Below, in pieces: positions 25,501 through 36,385 of a stretch of DNA of 64,000 bases. Origin of the DNA: Blastomussa wellsi (taxonomy: Eukaryota > Cnidaria > Anthozoa > Scleractinia > Plerogyridae); the NCBI GenBank assembly GCA_947652115.1, contig OX393563.1:9383495-9447494 (forward strand), given 5' to 3'. Each line of letters begins with the position of its first letter. Position 1 is the first letter of the stretch. The notes below the pieces were generated by a model, which was given only the letters and a program-made list of their open reading frames with translations, ran no database searches and was not told where the DNA came from. The translations under genes and the position numbers were made by a program.

Positions 25501-28500
25501 CTGGAAGAACATATGAAGAGAGAGGTATATGAGACAGCACACAGGAGAGGGGGTGGAGACGATTCCCATAAGAAAAGGATAGTTCTGTTTGTCAGACAAT
25601 TTGAAATAACCCTTAAAGGAGCCCGCTTTGGTGTGGCTCAAGCCAGTTTTGTCCCATAAATCATAGAAAAGATAACATTTTTCCAGCACAGTGTGACTGA
25701 ATTGTTCATTTCTTAATATAAAACTTGAAATGACATGTCATGTGGTTTTATAATTCAAACCATTTGTTTGGTCCCAGAAAAAAACAAAAACATACCTTAT
25801 TGCTACTTAATTTTGCAGGTCTTTAATTTTGTGTTTTTCGTGATTGTACATGTAAATAAATTGCAAAATTACAAACAAAACTACTTGAGTGTTTCATTAT
25901 GTATCTAATTCCAAACTTACAAGGGTTTTCTTTAATACCTATAGGACTGGGTGTGCAAGTTTGAGAAGCCAAACACAGCACCTAACTCCATTGAACCTAG
26001 TACCACTGTTCTCAGTCCATACATCATGTTTGGCTGCCTCTCAGCAAGACTGTTTTATCATAGATTGTCTGATGTGTACTCACGAGTAAGTTGTCAAATG
26101 GTCAAATGCTTGCCAACCTAATTAATGGATATTTATCTTAGCTCAGTAACTTGTAATTTGGACAAAGAATAAAACAAATGCTATTTTTTACAATTTGAAG
26201 GTTTATAGCTACATGTAAGCAATAACCTGCTGTATCTTTGAGTGGTAATAAAAATACTTACAGACATTGTAGATTAGAGTTAAAATCAAAGACAAGTACT
26301 TAACTATTGGAGACAATGTGTCGCAAAAGGGGCACTCATTCAAAAGTTGAATGTATAGTTAGCTGTCAGTCAGTCAGTTAGTCCATTAATTAGCCAGTCA
26401 TTCAGGCCATCATTCAGTCCATCAACCAGTCGGTACATCAGCAAATCTTTCAGTCTGCCAGTCAACTGGTTGTTTCAGTGGTTAGCTGCCTGTCTGTGTG
26501 TGCTTGTCCATATGTCAGTCAGTCAGGAAACCAGTCAATGTATCAGTCCATCATTCAGCCTGTTTGTCAGTAAACCAGTAGCCCTGCCTTGTAATCTATA
26601 ACTTGTAGATCATCATAATTATATTGTGGCTCATCCTCAATGTAAGAACCTATGAAACACACCAGTGATTTACAGTAAAGAACAAACAAGACAACAAAGA
26701 ATCTCAAAACAATATAGAACAGAAAAACAAAAGCTCAAAACCAAAGAAAAAAGTCACAGGTTCTTACACCAAGGTAAACCTGTAATTGGTTTATTTGTCC
26801 TTTGAAACTAGGGCCCTGTATGTAATTTCTGACAAGCTGTCTGTTTTTAGGCAAAGAAACATTCCAACCCTCCGGTTTCTCTACATGGACAGCTCTTATG
26901 GCGGGAATTCTTCTTCACTGCAGCATATGCTACACCAAACTTCAACAAAATGGACGGCAACCATGTCTGCTTGCAAGTCCCATGGGACACCAATCAAGAA
27001 TTTCTGAAAGCCTGGTCTGAGGTATGCATAAAGATATAACCACCAGTTGAGGGAGACTGTTTTTCCATAATATGCTTTGGAAGAAGTCCATGAGGCTGCC
27101 TTCATATGGTTGTATGCTAGTGATTAAACTCTTTGTTAAGAGACACTGCTTGGGTAAAATTTGGTTTCTTTCAACATAGGCAAACACTGGGTATCCCTTC
27201 ATTGATGCTATCATGACTCAGCTGAGGAGGGAAGGGTGGATACATCATCTTGCACGCCATGCTGTAGCATGCTTCTTAACCAGAGGAGACTTGTGGATCA
27301 GCTGGGAGGAAGGATTGAAGGTGAAGAACATTCAACATTGAATAACTCAAAACCGTTTATACCTGCCAACTTTTTCAGAGTCAAAAGCGGGAGATATTTA
27401 TCCTGGTTTTCGAAGATGACCTGATCATTTCCAAAGTCTTTCAAAGATTCCCAAGGTCGTTCTGAATGCATACGAAGACAGTCTGAAGATTTCTGGGTCC
27501 AAGTCCCTAGATGTGTTTCTCAAACACAGTGCCATCGGAATGTCATCCCAAGTACTTTTTCCTTTTGTAATCAGTGAATTAGTTTGAAGTACTGTCATTT
27601 AGACGAACGTTTATTCTCTTATAATTATTAGAAATTGTATCAGTTGAGGCTGTAATATCACAAGTTTTCCATCTAGGTTTGATAAATTGGTTCATGGGTG
27701 TAAGTATGCATGATATCGTCATTTTCAAGCCGCAGGCGTGATAATCACGCATAATGGGTGATAGTTGGCAGGTCTATAAACCTTGTCATATCAAGCTGTA
27801 CCCTGTACTCGCTCCGACGAAGGGCTAACGCTCGAAACGTCAGCTCTTGAATCTCTTTACGGTGGCCAATTGACATTACCAACCCAGTTGATAAAACCAA
27901 ATTATATTACAAGCTGTACCCAGCCTGACGTGAAACACTCTCACACTTTAAAACCCGTCTCCCAGTGTGTGAGAAAAATGGACAGTTTTCTTTGGAAAAC
28001 CACACTTTCTAAAACTCTTGTTGCAGGCTAGCCAGTGTGCATAACACAATTGTCTCATAACATTGCAGGTGTTTGAGAAGTATCTTCTTGATCATGACTG
28101 GAGTTTAAATGCTGGGAACTGGATGTGGTTATCTGCAAGTGCCTTTTTTCATGCTTACTTCAGGGTTTACAGTCCTGTGGCATTTGGCAAGAAAACTGAT
28201 CCCAACGGAGAATACATCAAGTTAGTTTTTTTTCTGAAAACTGATCATGGCATTCGGTACATTGTGCTGACTGAGCATGTTAATTAAGTCCATTCAATTG
28301 CAAGGAGTCAGAGAAGCCATATGGCTTCTTCATTAGGAGAACATTAATGAAATCTGTTTTGTATAATAATATGGTTCAACCAGGGGTGGATCTAGAAAAT
28401 TCAGATAAAAGGGGGGCCCATAGCCCCTCCGCACCACTCTAAATCTAGCCCTGGTGACTAGGAGCTTGCAGTCCCAGGCTATATTCCTGCTAGTAGCTAA

Positions 28501-29855
28501 TGCATTGAATTCCAGATTGAGTCCGGGGTTTGAGTCCTGGCCAGGCCACGTACTGTATTGTATTTTTGGGTGAGACACCTTACTCATGGTTCCTCTCTTC
28601 AACCAGGTGTATAAATAGGTGCCAGTAAATTTAATGCTGGAGGGTAACTCTACAATAGACTAGCATCCCATCCTGGGGGACTGGAAATGCTCCTGTGTCA
28701 TTTTATGCTGAGGAAACCAAGATAAACTCTGGCCTGATGGGCCACCAGGATCATACACAGACTTAACCCTTACCTTCTCAAACTCATTAATAATTCACCA
28801 GGTTGAAACAAAGAAAATGAGAACTGTAACCGTGGTTTGGAAATGTGATCTTAATTAGCATAGATTTTTATAATTTTATTTCTTTGCTCTCTCCGTAGTT
28901 TTAGTTTCGATTAAGAAGATATATCAAACATTCAAGACATTTTTTCATCACATTTCCAAGCACCTCGAAGTTCGCCAAAAATACTTTGCTTTGTGTCGTA
29001 TTTTCAACTCTCTTCTCGATGTTTGCAAATATGACGAAACACTGTCTCTTGTGTTTGGTATATTACTTAACTAATGGAGCAAGTAGGAGTACCAGTATTA
29101 CTGCTCTCCCTAGAGATGCTTGTACATCATCCACATCTATGAAATCAATAATCAGTAACAGCAGGAATTTATTTTTGCTGGTAGGAAATATGTGCCAATT
29201 TTGAAGAAATACCCACCAAAATACATCTATGAGCCCTGGACGGCCCCACTGAGTTTGCAAAGAGCAGCAGGCTGTGTTATTGGTAAAGACTATCCTCGTC
29301 CGATAGTGGATCACAAAGAGGCTGTGAAAACCAATATTGCCCGGATGAAGAAGGCCAGGGCTGACCACTATGGTGGTGGTGGTGGTGATGAAGGTGACTT
29401 ATTTGAATTTTTAGATCAGGTCTTGTACCTCTTGTAGGTTTTTTATGGGTGAATTGGATTTCATCTTTCATGATCTGATCTTTATCAATTTCTGATCTTA
29501 AAACAGACAAATTTACTTAATAATAACAGGAATAACCTTCAAGTAAATAAAAACAGCTATTTATTTACATTTTCATGTATTTATTCTATATTTTGAAGGT
29601 TGCTGTTAGTATGATTAGACCTATGTGTGTACTTTAAAATACAAGAATCAGCAACAAATTTGTAGGTCTCTCTTTTTGCTATGTTTTGTCAATCCTTTTG
29701 TTATGCATTTTTCAGATCCTCATGAAGAAAGCAAATCAAGCTCACATGTCAAAAGGAAGATTGACAAACAGCCTCCAGCAAGAGGGAAATCAAGGAAAAT
29801 AACTGATTTCACAAAAATGTGCTCACTCTCACTTCACTCTCTTGAAAAGGACTGA
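22575..29855 (+). CDS. phr6-4: (6-4) photolyase / animal-type cryptochrome
   Basis: Flavoprotein of the photolyase/cryptochrome family. Members of the (6-4) branch repair UV-induced (6-4) photoproducts with blue light. Nine exons: 22575-22810, 24036-24230, 25254-25524, 25945-26085, 26851-27021, 27180-27320, 28069-28220, 29185-29393, 29716-29855. GT-AG borders and continuous phases give 552 codons including stop. The N-terminal photolyase domain begins [16 protein letters not shown]. The FAD domain shows [34 protein letters not shown] (including the two active-site histidines) and [20 protein letters not shown] followed by [15 protein letters not shown]. These last features resemble (6-4) photolyases more than vertebrate CRY1/2. 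The tail has glycine and lysine/arginine runs ([16 protein letters not shown]), a possible nuclear signal. The start ATG has a good context (AAAATGG). A circadian or light-sensing role cannot be excluded. Confidence 0.95.
22922..23130. mobile_element. Fold-back element in photolyase intron 1
   Basis: Arms of about 85 bp, e.g. TGACATTATGTAAGAGAATA at the left and its inverse TATTCTCTTACATAATGTCA at the right, around a loop of about 30 bp. The ends (CCACAGGCGGCCCATACG / TATGGGCTGCCTGTGG) also match. Non-coding. Confidence 0.65.
23636..23740 (-). mobile_element. tRNA-like SINE head, possible
   Basis: The reverse complement reads GGTGGTCTAGTGGTTATCGA followed about 30 bp later by GTGTTTGAACTTCGCC, resembling degenerate A and B boxes. 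It appears unrelated to the main SINE family. No cloverleaf closes properly, so it is not called as a tRNA gene. Confidence 0.35.
23800..23935. repeat. Degenerate minisatellite
   Basis: Five tandem variants of (T)AAACAGGCTAACYRGAGT with spacers of varied length, in photolyase intron 1. Confidence 0.6.
24275..24865 (-). mobile_element. SINE copy split by a nested insertion
   Basis: The reverse-strand SINE body occupies 24275-24383 (GATGGGATGCTAGTCCATTG) and resumes at 24709-24865 (ACACCTGGATGTA, then GTGCACTAACCGTAAGACCA). The gap is exactly the fold-back element at 24384-24708, so the SINE is the older insertion. Confidence 0.7.
24384..24708. mobile_element. Triple-arm fold-back element with 8-bp target duplication
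   Basis: The element begins CCATTCTC and ends GAGAATGG, flanked on both sides by GTTACCCC (24376-24383 and 24709-24716). The left arm (about 90 bp, containing CCACTTGTCCCTCTTAGCTG) is inverted twice to the right, once at about 24490-24588 and again at about 24612-24708. An 8-bp duplication fits hAT- or P-like transposition. It lies in photolyase intron 2. Confidence 0.78.
26340..26590. repeat. Degenerate CAGT/TCAG tetranucleotide tract
   Basis: Dense CAGTCAGT, CAGTCCATCA and CATTCAG words, similar to the tract at 15055-15180. It lies in a photolyase intron. Confidence 0.55.
26641..26770. mobile_element. Short MITE, copy 2 of 2
   Basis: TGTAAGAACCT at the left is the inverse of AGGTTCTTACA at the right. 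The interior matches 16385-16530 in the DMRT intron. About 128 bp, non-coding. Confidence 0.55.
27811..27905 (+). mobile_element. Repeat with hammerhead-like core, single copy
   Basis: Contains CGACGAAGGGCTAACGCTCG then AAACGTCAGC, followed by TCTTTACGGTGGCCAATTGA and ending TTGATAAAACCAAATTAT. The same unit occurs twice, inverted, at 52228-52414. The core resembles hammerhead ribozyme strands known from Penelope-like retroelement repeats. The element type is an inference. Confidence 0.5.
28485..28785 (+). mobile_element. Diverged SINE copy
   Basis: Family body with GGTTTGAGTCCTGGCCAGGC (B box region), GTGTATAAATAGGTGCCAGT, ATAGACTAGCATCCCATCC and GATGGGCCACCAGGATC. The A box is decayed. It lies in the last but one photolyase intron. 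Confidence 0.65.
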
Positions 29856-30364
29856 CATAATTGGATGACATCAAGAAATCGTCAGATTGTAATCAGTCAA
29901 GCAACTTACTGCTTTTCACCTTGGCAGCTGTATTTTTTGAGTGTTGGTCACTGGCATAATTCATGAATTCAGAACTTTTTATTTTATTTTTTCTCGTCTC
30001 ATACAGAGCAAAACATTGCTGGGTCAGGGAAAAGGGATACAAAGGTCTTTGGCAGAATAGATATGAGAGATACAGTTATGTGTGGTTATTTGCAACTTTA
30101 TTTATTTTATGGATATTTTAAATCATTGTAAATAGTTGAGGTTTGGTTTTATTTATTAAAGAGAATGTTAATTTTCTGTTTTCCTATCTCATTTGTGAAG
30201 TAACATGCATATGCCCTTGCATTTTTACGGTATGTGTAAGGGTTGAAAATGGCTAACAGTCAATGAACAAAATCCTTGTAAACAAAGCTACATGTAGCCT
30301 ACATGTGAATTGAATTGTTCAATACCATCTTGTTCCAGCTACTCACATCAGACCCAAGACCATG

Positions 30365-31110
30365 ATGGGAGGTGAAGTGGCATAATGGTTAGCGCACTGG
30401 ACTCTGGATAAGACGGTCCAAGTTTGAACCCTGGCCAGGGCACTGCATTGTGTTGTTGGACAAGACACTTAAATCTCACATTGCCTCGCTCCACCCAGGT
30501 GTATACCTGCAAATGGGTACCAGCGAAATACTGCTGGGGGGTAACCCTGTGACGGAATAGCATCCCATCCAGGGGGAAGTAGAAATACTCCATTCTGACT
30601 GCAGACACTAACACAAGACATTCAATGTGAAAGTTTATTTAGGATGCGTCAGTCAGTCATCTGATGCACAGTGTATTACAATCAGGGACGTTGAAATAAC
30701 AACTATTGGTTCGGAAACAATAGAATCTGTGCTACAACCCTCTAGAAGTGGCCAAAAAATATGTGGAAACATATTCCTCATCTAATGCAGCAGAACAAAT
30801 CCCTGAGGAAAGGGTAATACTAAATTAAATTAAAACATTGCACAAAACTAAAGATTTTTTGAGAAAAAGAAAAGCTGGCAAAGGCGAAGACTGACTAACC
30901 TAGAATAACCTAAATTTCCTGCCAAAAGCCTAAATAGTCCTAGCATATCCCATCAGAACCCACAAACCTCTCAATCGTGCCATCAGAATATTGCTGACAA
31001 TTCATTCAGTCATTCAAATTTCATAAATTACACTAGTCAAGTGCTTCGAGCTACAGAAACTGGGGTAAGCTCTGCCGCGATAGGCCACTAGGCTGGTATG
31101 CAGATTTTAC
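30365..31110 (+). mobile_element. SINE copy interrupted by about 430 bp
   Basis: Head and body at 30365-30605 (A box GGCATAATGGTTAGCGCACT, B box area TTTGAACCCTGG). The expected 3' end (GCTACAGAAACTGGGGTAAG, CACTAGGCTGGTATGCAG) appears only at 31051-31110. The sequence between is unrelated. ACACTA near both junctions may be a target duplication. Confidence 0.55.
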
Positions 31111-31122
31111 CTTAACACCATG

Positions 31123-31406
31123 CAGGGTTCATACGGGTCATGGAAAACCTGGAAAGTTGTGGAATTTTATTATGTCATTTCCTGAAAAAGATGACAGGTC
31201 CTGGAAAGTCCAGGAAATCTGTTAAAATCAAGAAATGAATTTTTCTGAACTAACTTTATAAGAAATGTGAGGCTTACAGTTGGGAGAATTTATATTGGGA
31301 TCTTGGCAGAAAAAGGGTTTGATGCGAAGTTTGTAGTCCTGGAAAATTTGATGTGAGTCCTGGAAAAGTCCTGGAAATTTGTCTGTGAAAAGGGGTACAA
31401 ACCCTG
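31123..31406. mobile_element. MITE, CAGGGTTC family, copy 2
   Basis: Begins CAGGGTTCATACGGGTC and ends GTACAAACCCTG. It is collinear with 9986-10266 across the whole length, including GAGGCTTACAGTTGGGAGAA. It sits directly after the 3' end of an interrupted SINE. Confidence 0.7.
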
Positions 31407-31412
31407 CATGTT

Positions 31413-31580
31413 AGTCTCCTTCACAGCTGCTGTTTAGGCTCATCATGCAGCACTCCCTCCTGAAGAAGCATTGCATGGTGGCCAAATAAAGGCAGGCCGA
31501 CATCAAGAGTGGCAACACCCCAAACAATATTCAACATCTCTTTACAAGCTTGTCTGTAACATCCAACACCCTGTAATGGC
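31413..31580 (-). other. Possible orphan terminal exon
   Basis: On the minus strand a good acceptor (CTTTGCCATTACAG) is followed by about 49 open codons (start GVGCYRQACKEML, end EGVLHDEPKQQL, stop). The composition looks protein-like, but no family was recognised and no partner exons were found upstream. It may be a fragment left by a mobile element. Confidence 0.25.
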
Positions 31581-32324
31581 AAAGCTGTAAACAACAAGTA
31601 CATTAAACATGCAAAATCTTAAAAACTAAGTTGACTTGATTTCACGAAATTACAGTCAACTACGTATGTAACAGATTCCAGCAAATGTTTGACAATGAAA
31701 ATTCACAAAAAATAATTTGTTCACAGTTGTTGAAAATAACTCGACCTTCCATGGCACCACTAGCATTTCCTGGACAAACGCCTGCAATTACTGCACAAGA
31801 TAGAATCAAAGTGCCCTTCGAGGCAGCTCATTCATTGCAATGGGCAATTTTCATCATGTTCTTATTGAAATATTTTTTTTTTGTAATAGAGCACTAACTG
31901 TGCTTGGTGGATAAGTAAATAATGGAATGAAAATTACACCTAAGGTCAAAATATTTGCTTCTGTCATCTCCACATGATTTCTTTATATTTGCTCTGTGTT
32001 TTTCAAATTATAATCAAATTTTCTGTGTAAATGAATTGTTATAGGTGCACACTAAAGGCAGGTTTACGAAAATGATCTAAAACTGTCTTTTAACAATCTA
32101 CGAAGAAATTGAAGATCATGGTCTTCACTTTGTAGAGACATATTTTTAGTCCTCTGTCTTGCTATAACATGTTTTTATATTATGATGGCTTAATGCTTCA
32201 TAGTAGTTTCATCAGCTACCAATTACTCATCATAATGAAACTGAAAGCATTCCATGCAACACGGTTTGTTCCTCTGAAAGGGGCTAAATTTAGCTAGAAA
32301 TTACAATGTTCTCATGTTACAGTG

Positions 32325-32612
32325 AAATTCGTTCTTGCAATATGATGCAATCTGAAGTAGGCGCACATGACTATAATCATACAATTTTGTTTCATTTGAC
32401 ATCTTTGTGGACGTAGTTTGACATCAGTTAAGCTGTTCTGTTGCAGCAAACAAATGTCCCAGATAACAGTAACATTCCTTCTTGCAATATCCTGAGAACA
32501 GAAGCCTACTTCCATGAACATAATCATGCAATTTTGTTTACTTTGACAGCGTTGTGGTAGTAGTCTGACTTCAGTTTAACTGTTCAGTTGCAGTAAACAT
32601 ATGTCCCACATC
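32325..32612. repeat. Tandem duplication of about 148 bp
   Basis: Two direct diverged copies, each starting near TTCTTGCAATAT and including ATAATCAT(A/G)CAATTTTGTTT and CTGTTC(A/T)GTTGCAG. They lie just beyond the 3' side of the Helentron and could be part of its terminal region. Confidence 0.6.
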
Positions 32613-32970
32613 TTATGACTTGAAAGGGACAGTTAAGCTGCAAAAAGCACATGTTCCAGATGCTGAATCTCATGTGATCTTGAGCTTTTAAAAATGCCTT
32701 GAATTATACCAGTATAAAAGCATCAGTTATTGTTCAGCTGCATCTGGGGGATGTCTTGTCTTTTTGTATTGACTACATCTTTGTGTTTGGTATTTTACCT
32801 TCCACCTTCCACACTTTGCAGTTTTCCTGCATATTGAGGGAAAATTTAATGTTATTATAATAAAATAATAATTGTATGAAATTGCTTCAGCCTTAAGGGT
32901 ATACACTTAGTATAGGCTGAATATATATCAAACTTACCTGCAGTGTGTGCTCAAAGCTTCAAGAAATAAA

Positions 32971-33001
32971 GACAGGGATGCCAGCTTGGCGGCTCCCTGT
33001 C
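32971..33001. other. Stem-loop at the 3' side of the Helentron
   Basis: An 8-bp perfect outer stem (GACAGGGA / TCCCTGTC) encloses GCCAGCTTGGC, itself a palindrome. Helitron-class elements carry a short hairpin near the 3' end that serves as a termination signal for rolling-circle transfer. That role is inferred from its position. Confidence 0.55.
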
Positions 33002-33064
33002 TTGTTTGATGGTGGTGTTTGTGTAACATGGTAAACATTTCCAAATATTATCTATGATGAATTC

Positions 33065-36000
33065 TTACATAGTTTTTAATGAAATAAACAGTGGTTTGTG
33101 ATCACTGTAGTATGATTCTAGGACACCTGAAGACTGTATAAAATGTGGAATGTTGGTATAGATGTGATCTATTAGTGTGCGATAGTCTGTAGTGTACTGC
33201 TTGATTAGCTGTGTATAACCTCTTTTTTCTACTAAACATGTTGTTAGTGCTTTTTGTTCACGTGTCTTCTCTAGCAAGTTGACATTAAAGTCACCAAGTA
33301 GAACAACTGGGATGTCAGGAGTTGTTAATTTTGATTCATGAAGATAATCAAGAGAAGCAGTCAAGTTTGCTAAATTTACATTTGAACTGGATCTGTAAAT
33401 GCCAATTATATGCAAGTTTGGAATCAATTGGTCAATAACCATTATTGTAATTTCTACTCCATTGAAGTTAAATCTGTGGGGGATTTCGGTACAGTCAATC
33501 TGATTCCTAACATAGACAGCTGATCCATAAAAACTTCTAGTTGGTAACTGATTGTAGTCATTTCTGTATAGTGTAAATCCTTTGAAGTAGTACACATCAT
33601 CTTTGTCCAATGCACAAAGTCTAGTTTCAACAAAAATGTTCACGTCAGCCTTTTGAATATTGTAATCACTTCGCACATCATCAATGTGAAGATGTAAGGA
33701 TCTAACATTATGAAATACAATTGTAATAGTGTTACTTAGAGCTTTAAGTGTCACTAAAGGGTCAAGATATGCTTCAGTCCTTAGCCTATTCATCTCATTC
33801 ACAACCTTCTCACTGACCCTAATTTTATGCTCATTTAGGTTAATGATATGTAAACTAGAACTGTTTCGAACTCTACTTAAGCCTACATAGTGCATGTGCT
33901 CTTGAGTGGAGCTTGGGAAATCGACAACTGCAGCATCTAGAGTGTCACCTTGAGAACGGTGGATTGTTTTTGCACTTGCTGGTCTTAAGGGAAACTGTCT
34001 GCGAAGAATTTGTACTTGAGTTTTACGATTTATTCTAAATTGCCTTGTTACTTCCAGAATTGGTGTCCAAGTCCTATCTATAAGGGTTTTCGTGGTGTAC
34101 AAATGCGCATTTTCTCTGCGCTGATTTTTACCTATGTAAGCATCTGGAAATAATACCCATATAATACTAGGTCTGCTAGAGTTTTCCACCCGATAGTCAA
34201 TGCTTTTAATGACACATTCTGCACCGTTTGTTAAACCATCTGTTACATCAACATTTGTAGTTAAATCATATTTTGCATTGATGGCTATTGAGGTAATTGA
34301 ATATAAACCCATTGTTTTTGTTGGATCATTTGGTATTTTCTCCTTCATTTGTTTTTTAAGTTCATCAGAGATATCTCCAACAACAATGTCTATTGCTTTT
34401 ATCTGACATTTATCACTTGCACATTTAACATACATGCTGTTGTTGTGTGCATTTACTGATGCATTTGTAGTAAATAAATGGGTTGTTTCCATGGGATAAT
34501 TTTTATCTCCTGGGGCTGTGTGTAAAAGCCTCTCTTTTAAAGAGTTTATATCACGTTTCAAATGCTTTCCTTCTCTCACACGGTTGAGCAACTCTGCAAA
34601 CTGTTTATCGTCTTTTTGCCTCATTATCTCTGTTAATTCAAATAAAGTAAAAAAGGATGCCCACAAGTTACTTGCCAAAGCACCGTAACATGTGTTTGGA
34701 TTTTCAAAAATCCATCTGTCAAAAACAGGTTTCAGTTGGAACAGATCACCAACAGTTATCATGGTTATTCCGCCAAACGGTTCTTTGTTGCCCATTATCT
34801 GTTGCAACCTTAAATTAAGGAAATTGAACATTCCACTTCCTACCATTGAGATTTCATCAATGAATAAAGCTTTTAACTTCCTTAATTTTGCTCTAATTGT
34901 GTTTAGTCTGTCATTATCAAGTGCACAGTATTCAAATCCCTTGTTAGCGGGTATTTTAAAGGCCGCATGTAATGTATTCCCTTTGATGTTGAATGCTGCT
35001 TTTCCTGTTGGAGCTGCTTTGATCACATTGATCTCATCAGGATTTTCACCTGCTCTGGTATTCATATACCTGATCAGTGCTTCATAGAGCGCATTTGTAA
35101 CAGTAGATTTACCAACACCAGCACCACCTGACAAAAACAGTCTGACAGGGTCATCACTAGTCTTTACTGAATGTAGTACGTGATAAAAGAACTGTCTTTG
35201 TTTTTCATTCAATGAGCGAACAAGCTTTCGATATTCCTCATTAGAAATACGTCTTACAAGAAGTTCTTCTTGGTCATCACATCTAGGGAAAATGCCCATG
35301 TCATCAAGTAAGTCATATTTGCTATGTTGCTTATTATTCCCTGGATCAAAGCAGCCAAACAATTCACTTGGTTTTTGGTTCTTTGCACTGTCTTGGTCAT
35401 TAATATGTTGTGCATTAGGAGCAACACTGTCACAGACATTTTCACAATGATCATTGTCTAAATCTTGCATTGCTTTGTCCAATATTTCGCTGTGATATTC
35501 ATAATTTTGTTTTTTGTGGAGAACTAGTTCCTTTACCTGATTAAATCGTTCTTCATAGGTCTCACAGCCTCTAAGCAAATCTGTTTTTTCATTGCGCCAA
35601 GGAGAATAAAGCATAAGCTGTTCTCTAAAATGATTTTCAGTATCTTTGCTTTTATGGAATCGTACAGACCGAATTATTTTAGGCTTTGTTCTCTTTACAA
35701 GTTTCATACCACCTTTTATTTTGAGCTCGTTTTTTTCACTTTGTTGTTCATCAATATTACTATCCATGTTATAAGGGTCGTCTTCATTAGTGTTGGCATC
35801 AAAAAGAGTTTCTGGCATAAAGTCATCAGAGCCTACATCTAATTTATTGACAAAGCCTGTGTCTGATTCTTTGTCCCTCACACAGTTAAACCAGGCAACA
35901 AAATCAGCCAAGCAAATATTTTCTAACTGTTTTGGTCGTCTTTGGTAACGCTTTATTATGTTATCAGATTCTATATCACACGAGTTGTCTGGTAGCTCTT

Positions 36001-36385
36001 TGATCTTGTCTAATTTCTTTAATAGGAATGTCCTTTCATCAGGATGTGAAGTATTAATGAACTGAAAGTTGCGTGTAGATCTCCTCATTGGCATTTGTAA
36101 CACCAAATATGCAGCCTCTTGAGCACTTATTTCTATAGCATTCAGAAATTTGTTTCCAATGTGCCGTACTTTTTGAGCAATATCTTTGTTGCCCGATTTC
36201 ACTTCTTCAGTAGCTTTTTCCAGAAGCCTACTTATGCCTCTCTGCCCTTTTGTTATGTAAGATAAGATATAAGTTGCACAGGCATAGGGGTCAAGGACAT
36301 ATTGCATATCCATGTTTGCGCGCCATGCTTTTAGTAATTGTGTGTTGTAATTATTTATCCTTATTTCTGATGGTAGTCTCTTCAA
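33065..36385 (-). CDS. Helentron ORF2: Rep C-terminal part, PIF1-type helicase, AP-type endonuclease
   Basis: About 1106 codons without a stop. Near the start lies the Helitron Rep tyrosine region (YVLDPYACATYILSYITKG). At about residue 417 is Walker A (GGAGVGKST), and at about 505 Walker B (LFIDEISMVGSGMF), followed by GGITMITVGDLFQLKPV and further SF1B motifs (RPASAKTIHRSQGDTLDAAV, YVGLSRVR). From about 885 an exonuclease-endonuclease-phosphatase domain follows, with FVETRL, LLGDFNVNLL (about 1028) and YYSDHKPLFI near the end; its catalytic residues look intact. The frame has no upstream ATG at the expected place: the codon at 36385 is TTG. Translation most likely depends on ORF1, from which it is offset by one base. 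The helicase would unwind the donor strand during rolling-circle transposition. Confidence 0.93.
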   Translation of the reverse strand: MKRLPSEIRINNYNTQLLKAWRANMDMQYVLDPYACATYILSYITKGQRGISRLLEKATEEVKSGNKDIAQKVRHIGNKFLNAIEISAQEAAYLVLQMPMRRSTRNFQFINTSHPDERTFLLKKLDKIKELPDNSCDIESDNIIKRYQRRPKQLENICLADFVAWFNCVRDKESDTGFVNKLDVGSDDFMPETLFDANTNEDDPYNMDSNIDEQQSEKNELKIKGGMKLVKRTKPKIIRSVRFHKSKDTENHFREQLMLYSPWRNEKTDLLRGCETYEERFNQVKELVLHKKQNYEYHSEILDKAMQDLDNDHCENVCDSVAPNAQHINDQDSAKNQKPSELFGCFDPGNNKQHSKYDLLDDMGIFPRCDDQEELLVRRISNEEYRKLVRSLNEKQRQFFYHVLHSVKTSDDPVRLFLSGGAGVGKSTVTNALYEALIRYMNTRAGENPDEINVIKAAPTGKAAFNIKGNTLHAAFKIPANKGFEYCALDNDRLNTIRAKLRKLKALFIDEISMVGSGMFNFLNLRLQQIMGNKEPFGGITMITVGDLFQLKPVFDRWIFENPNTCYGALASNLWASFFTLFELTEIMRQKDDKQFAELLNRVREGKHLKRDINSLKERLLHTAPGDKNYPMETTHLFTTNASVNAHNNSMYVKCASDKCQIKAIDIVVGDISDELKKQMKEKIPNDPTKTMGLYSITSIAINAKYDLTTNVDVTDGLTNGAECVIKSIDYRVENSSRPSIIWVLFPDAYIGKNQRRENAHLYTTKTLIDRTWTPILEVTRQFRINRKTQVQILRRQFPLRPASAKTIHRSQGDTLDAAVVDFPSSTQEHMHYVGLSRVRNSSSLHIINLNEHKIRVSEKVVNEMNRLRTEAYLDPLVTLKALSNTITIVFHNVRSLHLHIDDVRSDYNIQKADVNIFVETRLCALDKDDVYYFKGFTLYRNDYNQLPTRSFYGSAVYVRNQIDCTEIPHRFNFNGVEITIMVIDQLIPNLHIIGIYRSSSNVNLANLTASLDYLHESKLTTPDIPVVLLGDFNVNLLEKTREQKALTTCLVEKRGYTQLIKQYTTDYRTLIDHIYTNIPHFIQSSGVLESYYSDHKPLFISLKTM

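Noticed and set aside
33065..33730. Reading the endonuclease domain as a LINE retrotransposon
   Set aside because: No reverse transcriptase is present. The domain is fused to a PIF1-type helicase and follows an HUH Rep, as in Helentrons.
34692..35087. Plus-strand frames across the Helentron (for example 131 codons here, 152 codons at 37352)
   Set aside because: They are antisense shadows of the long minus-strand transposase frames, with no motifs of their own.
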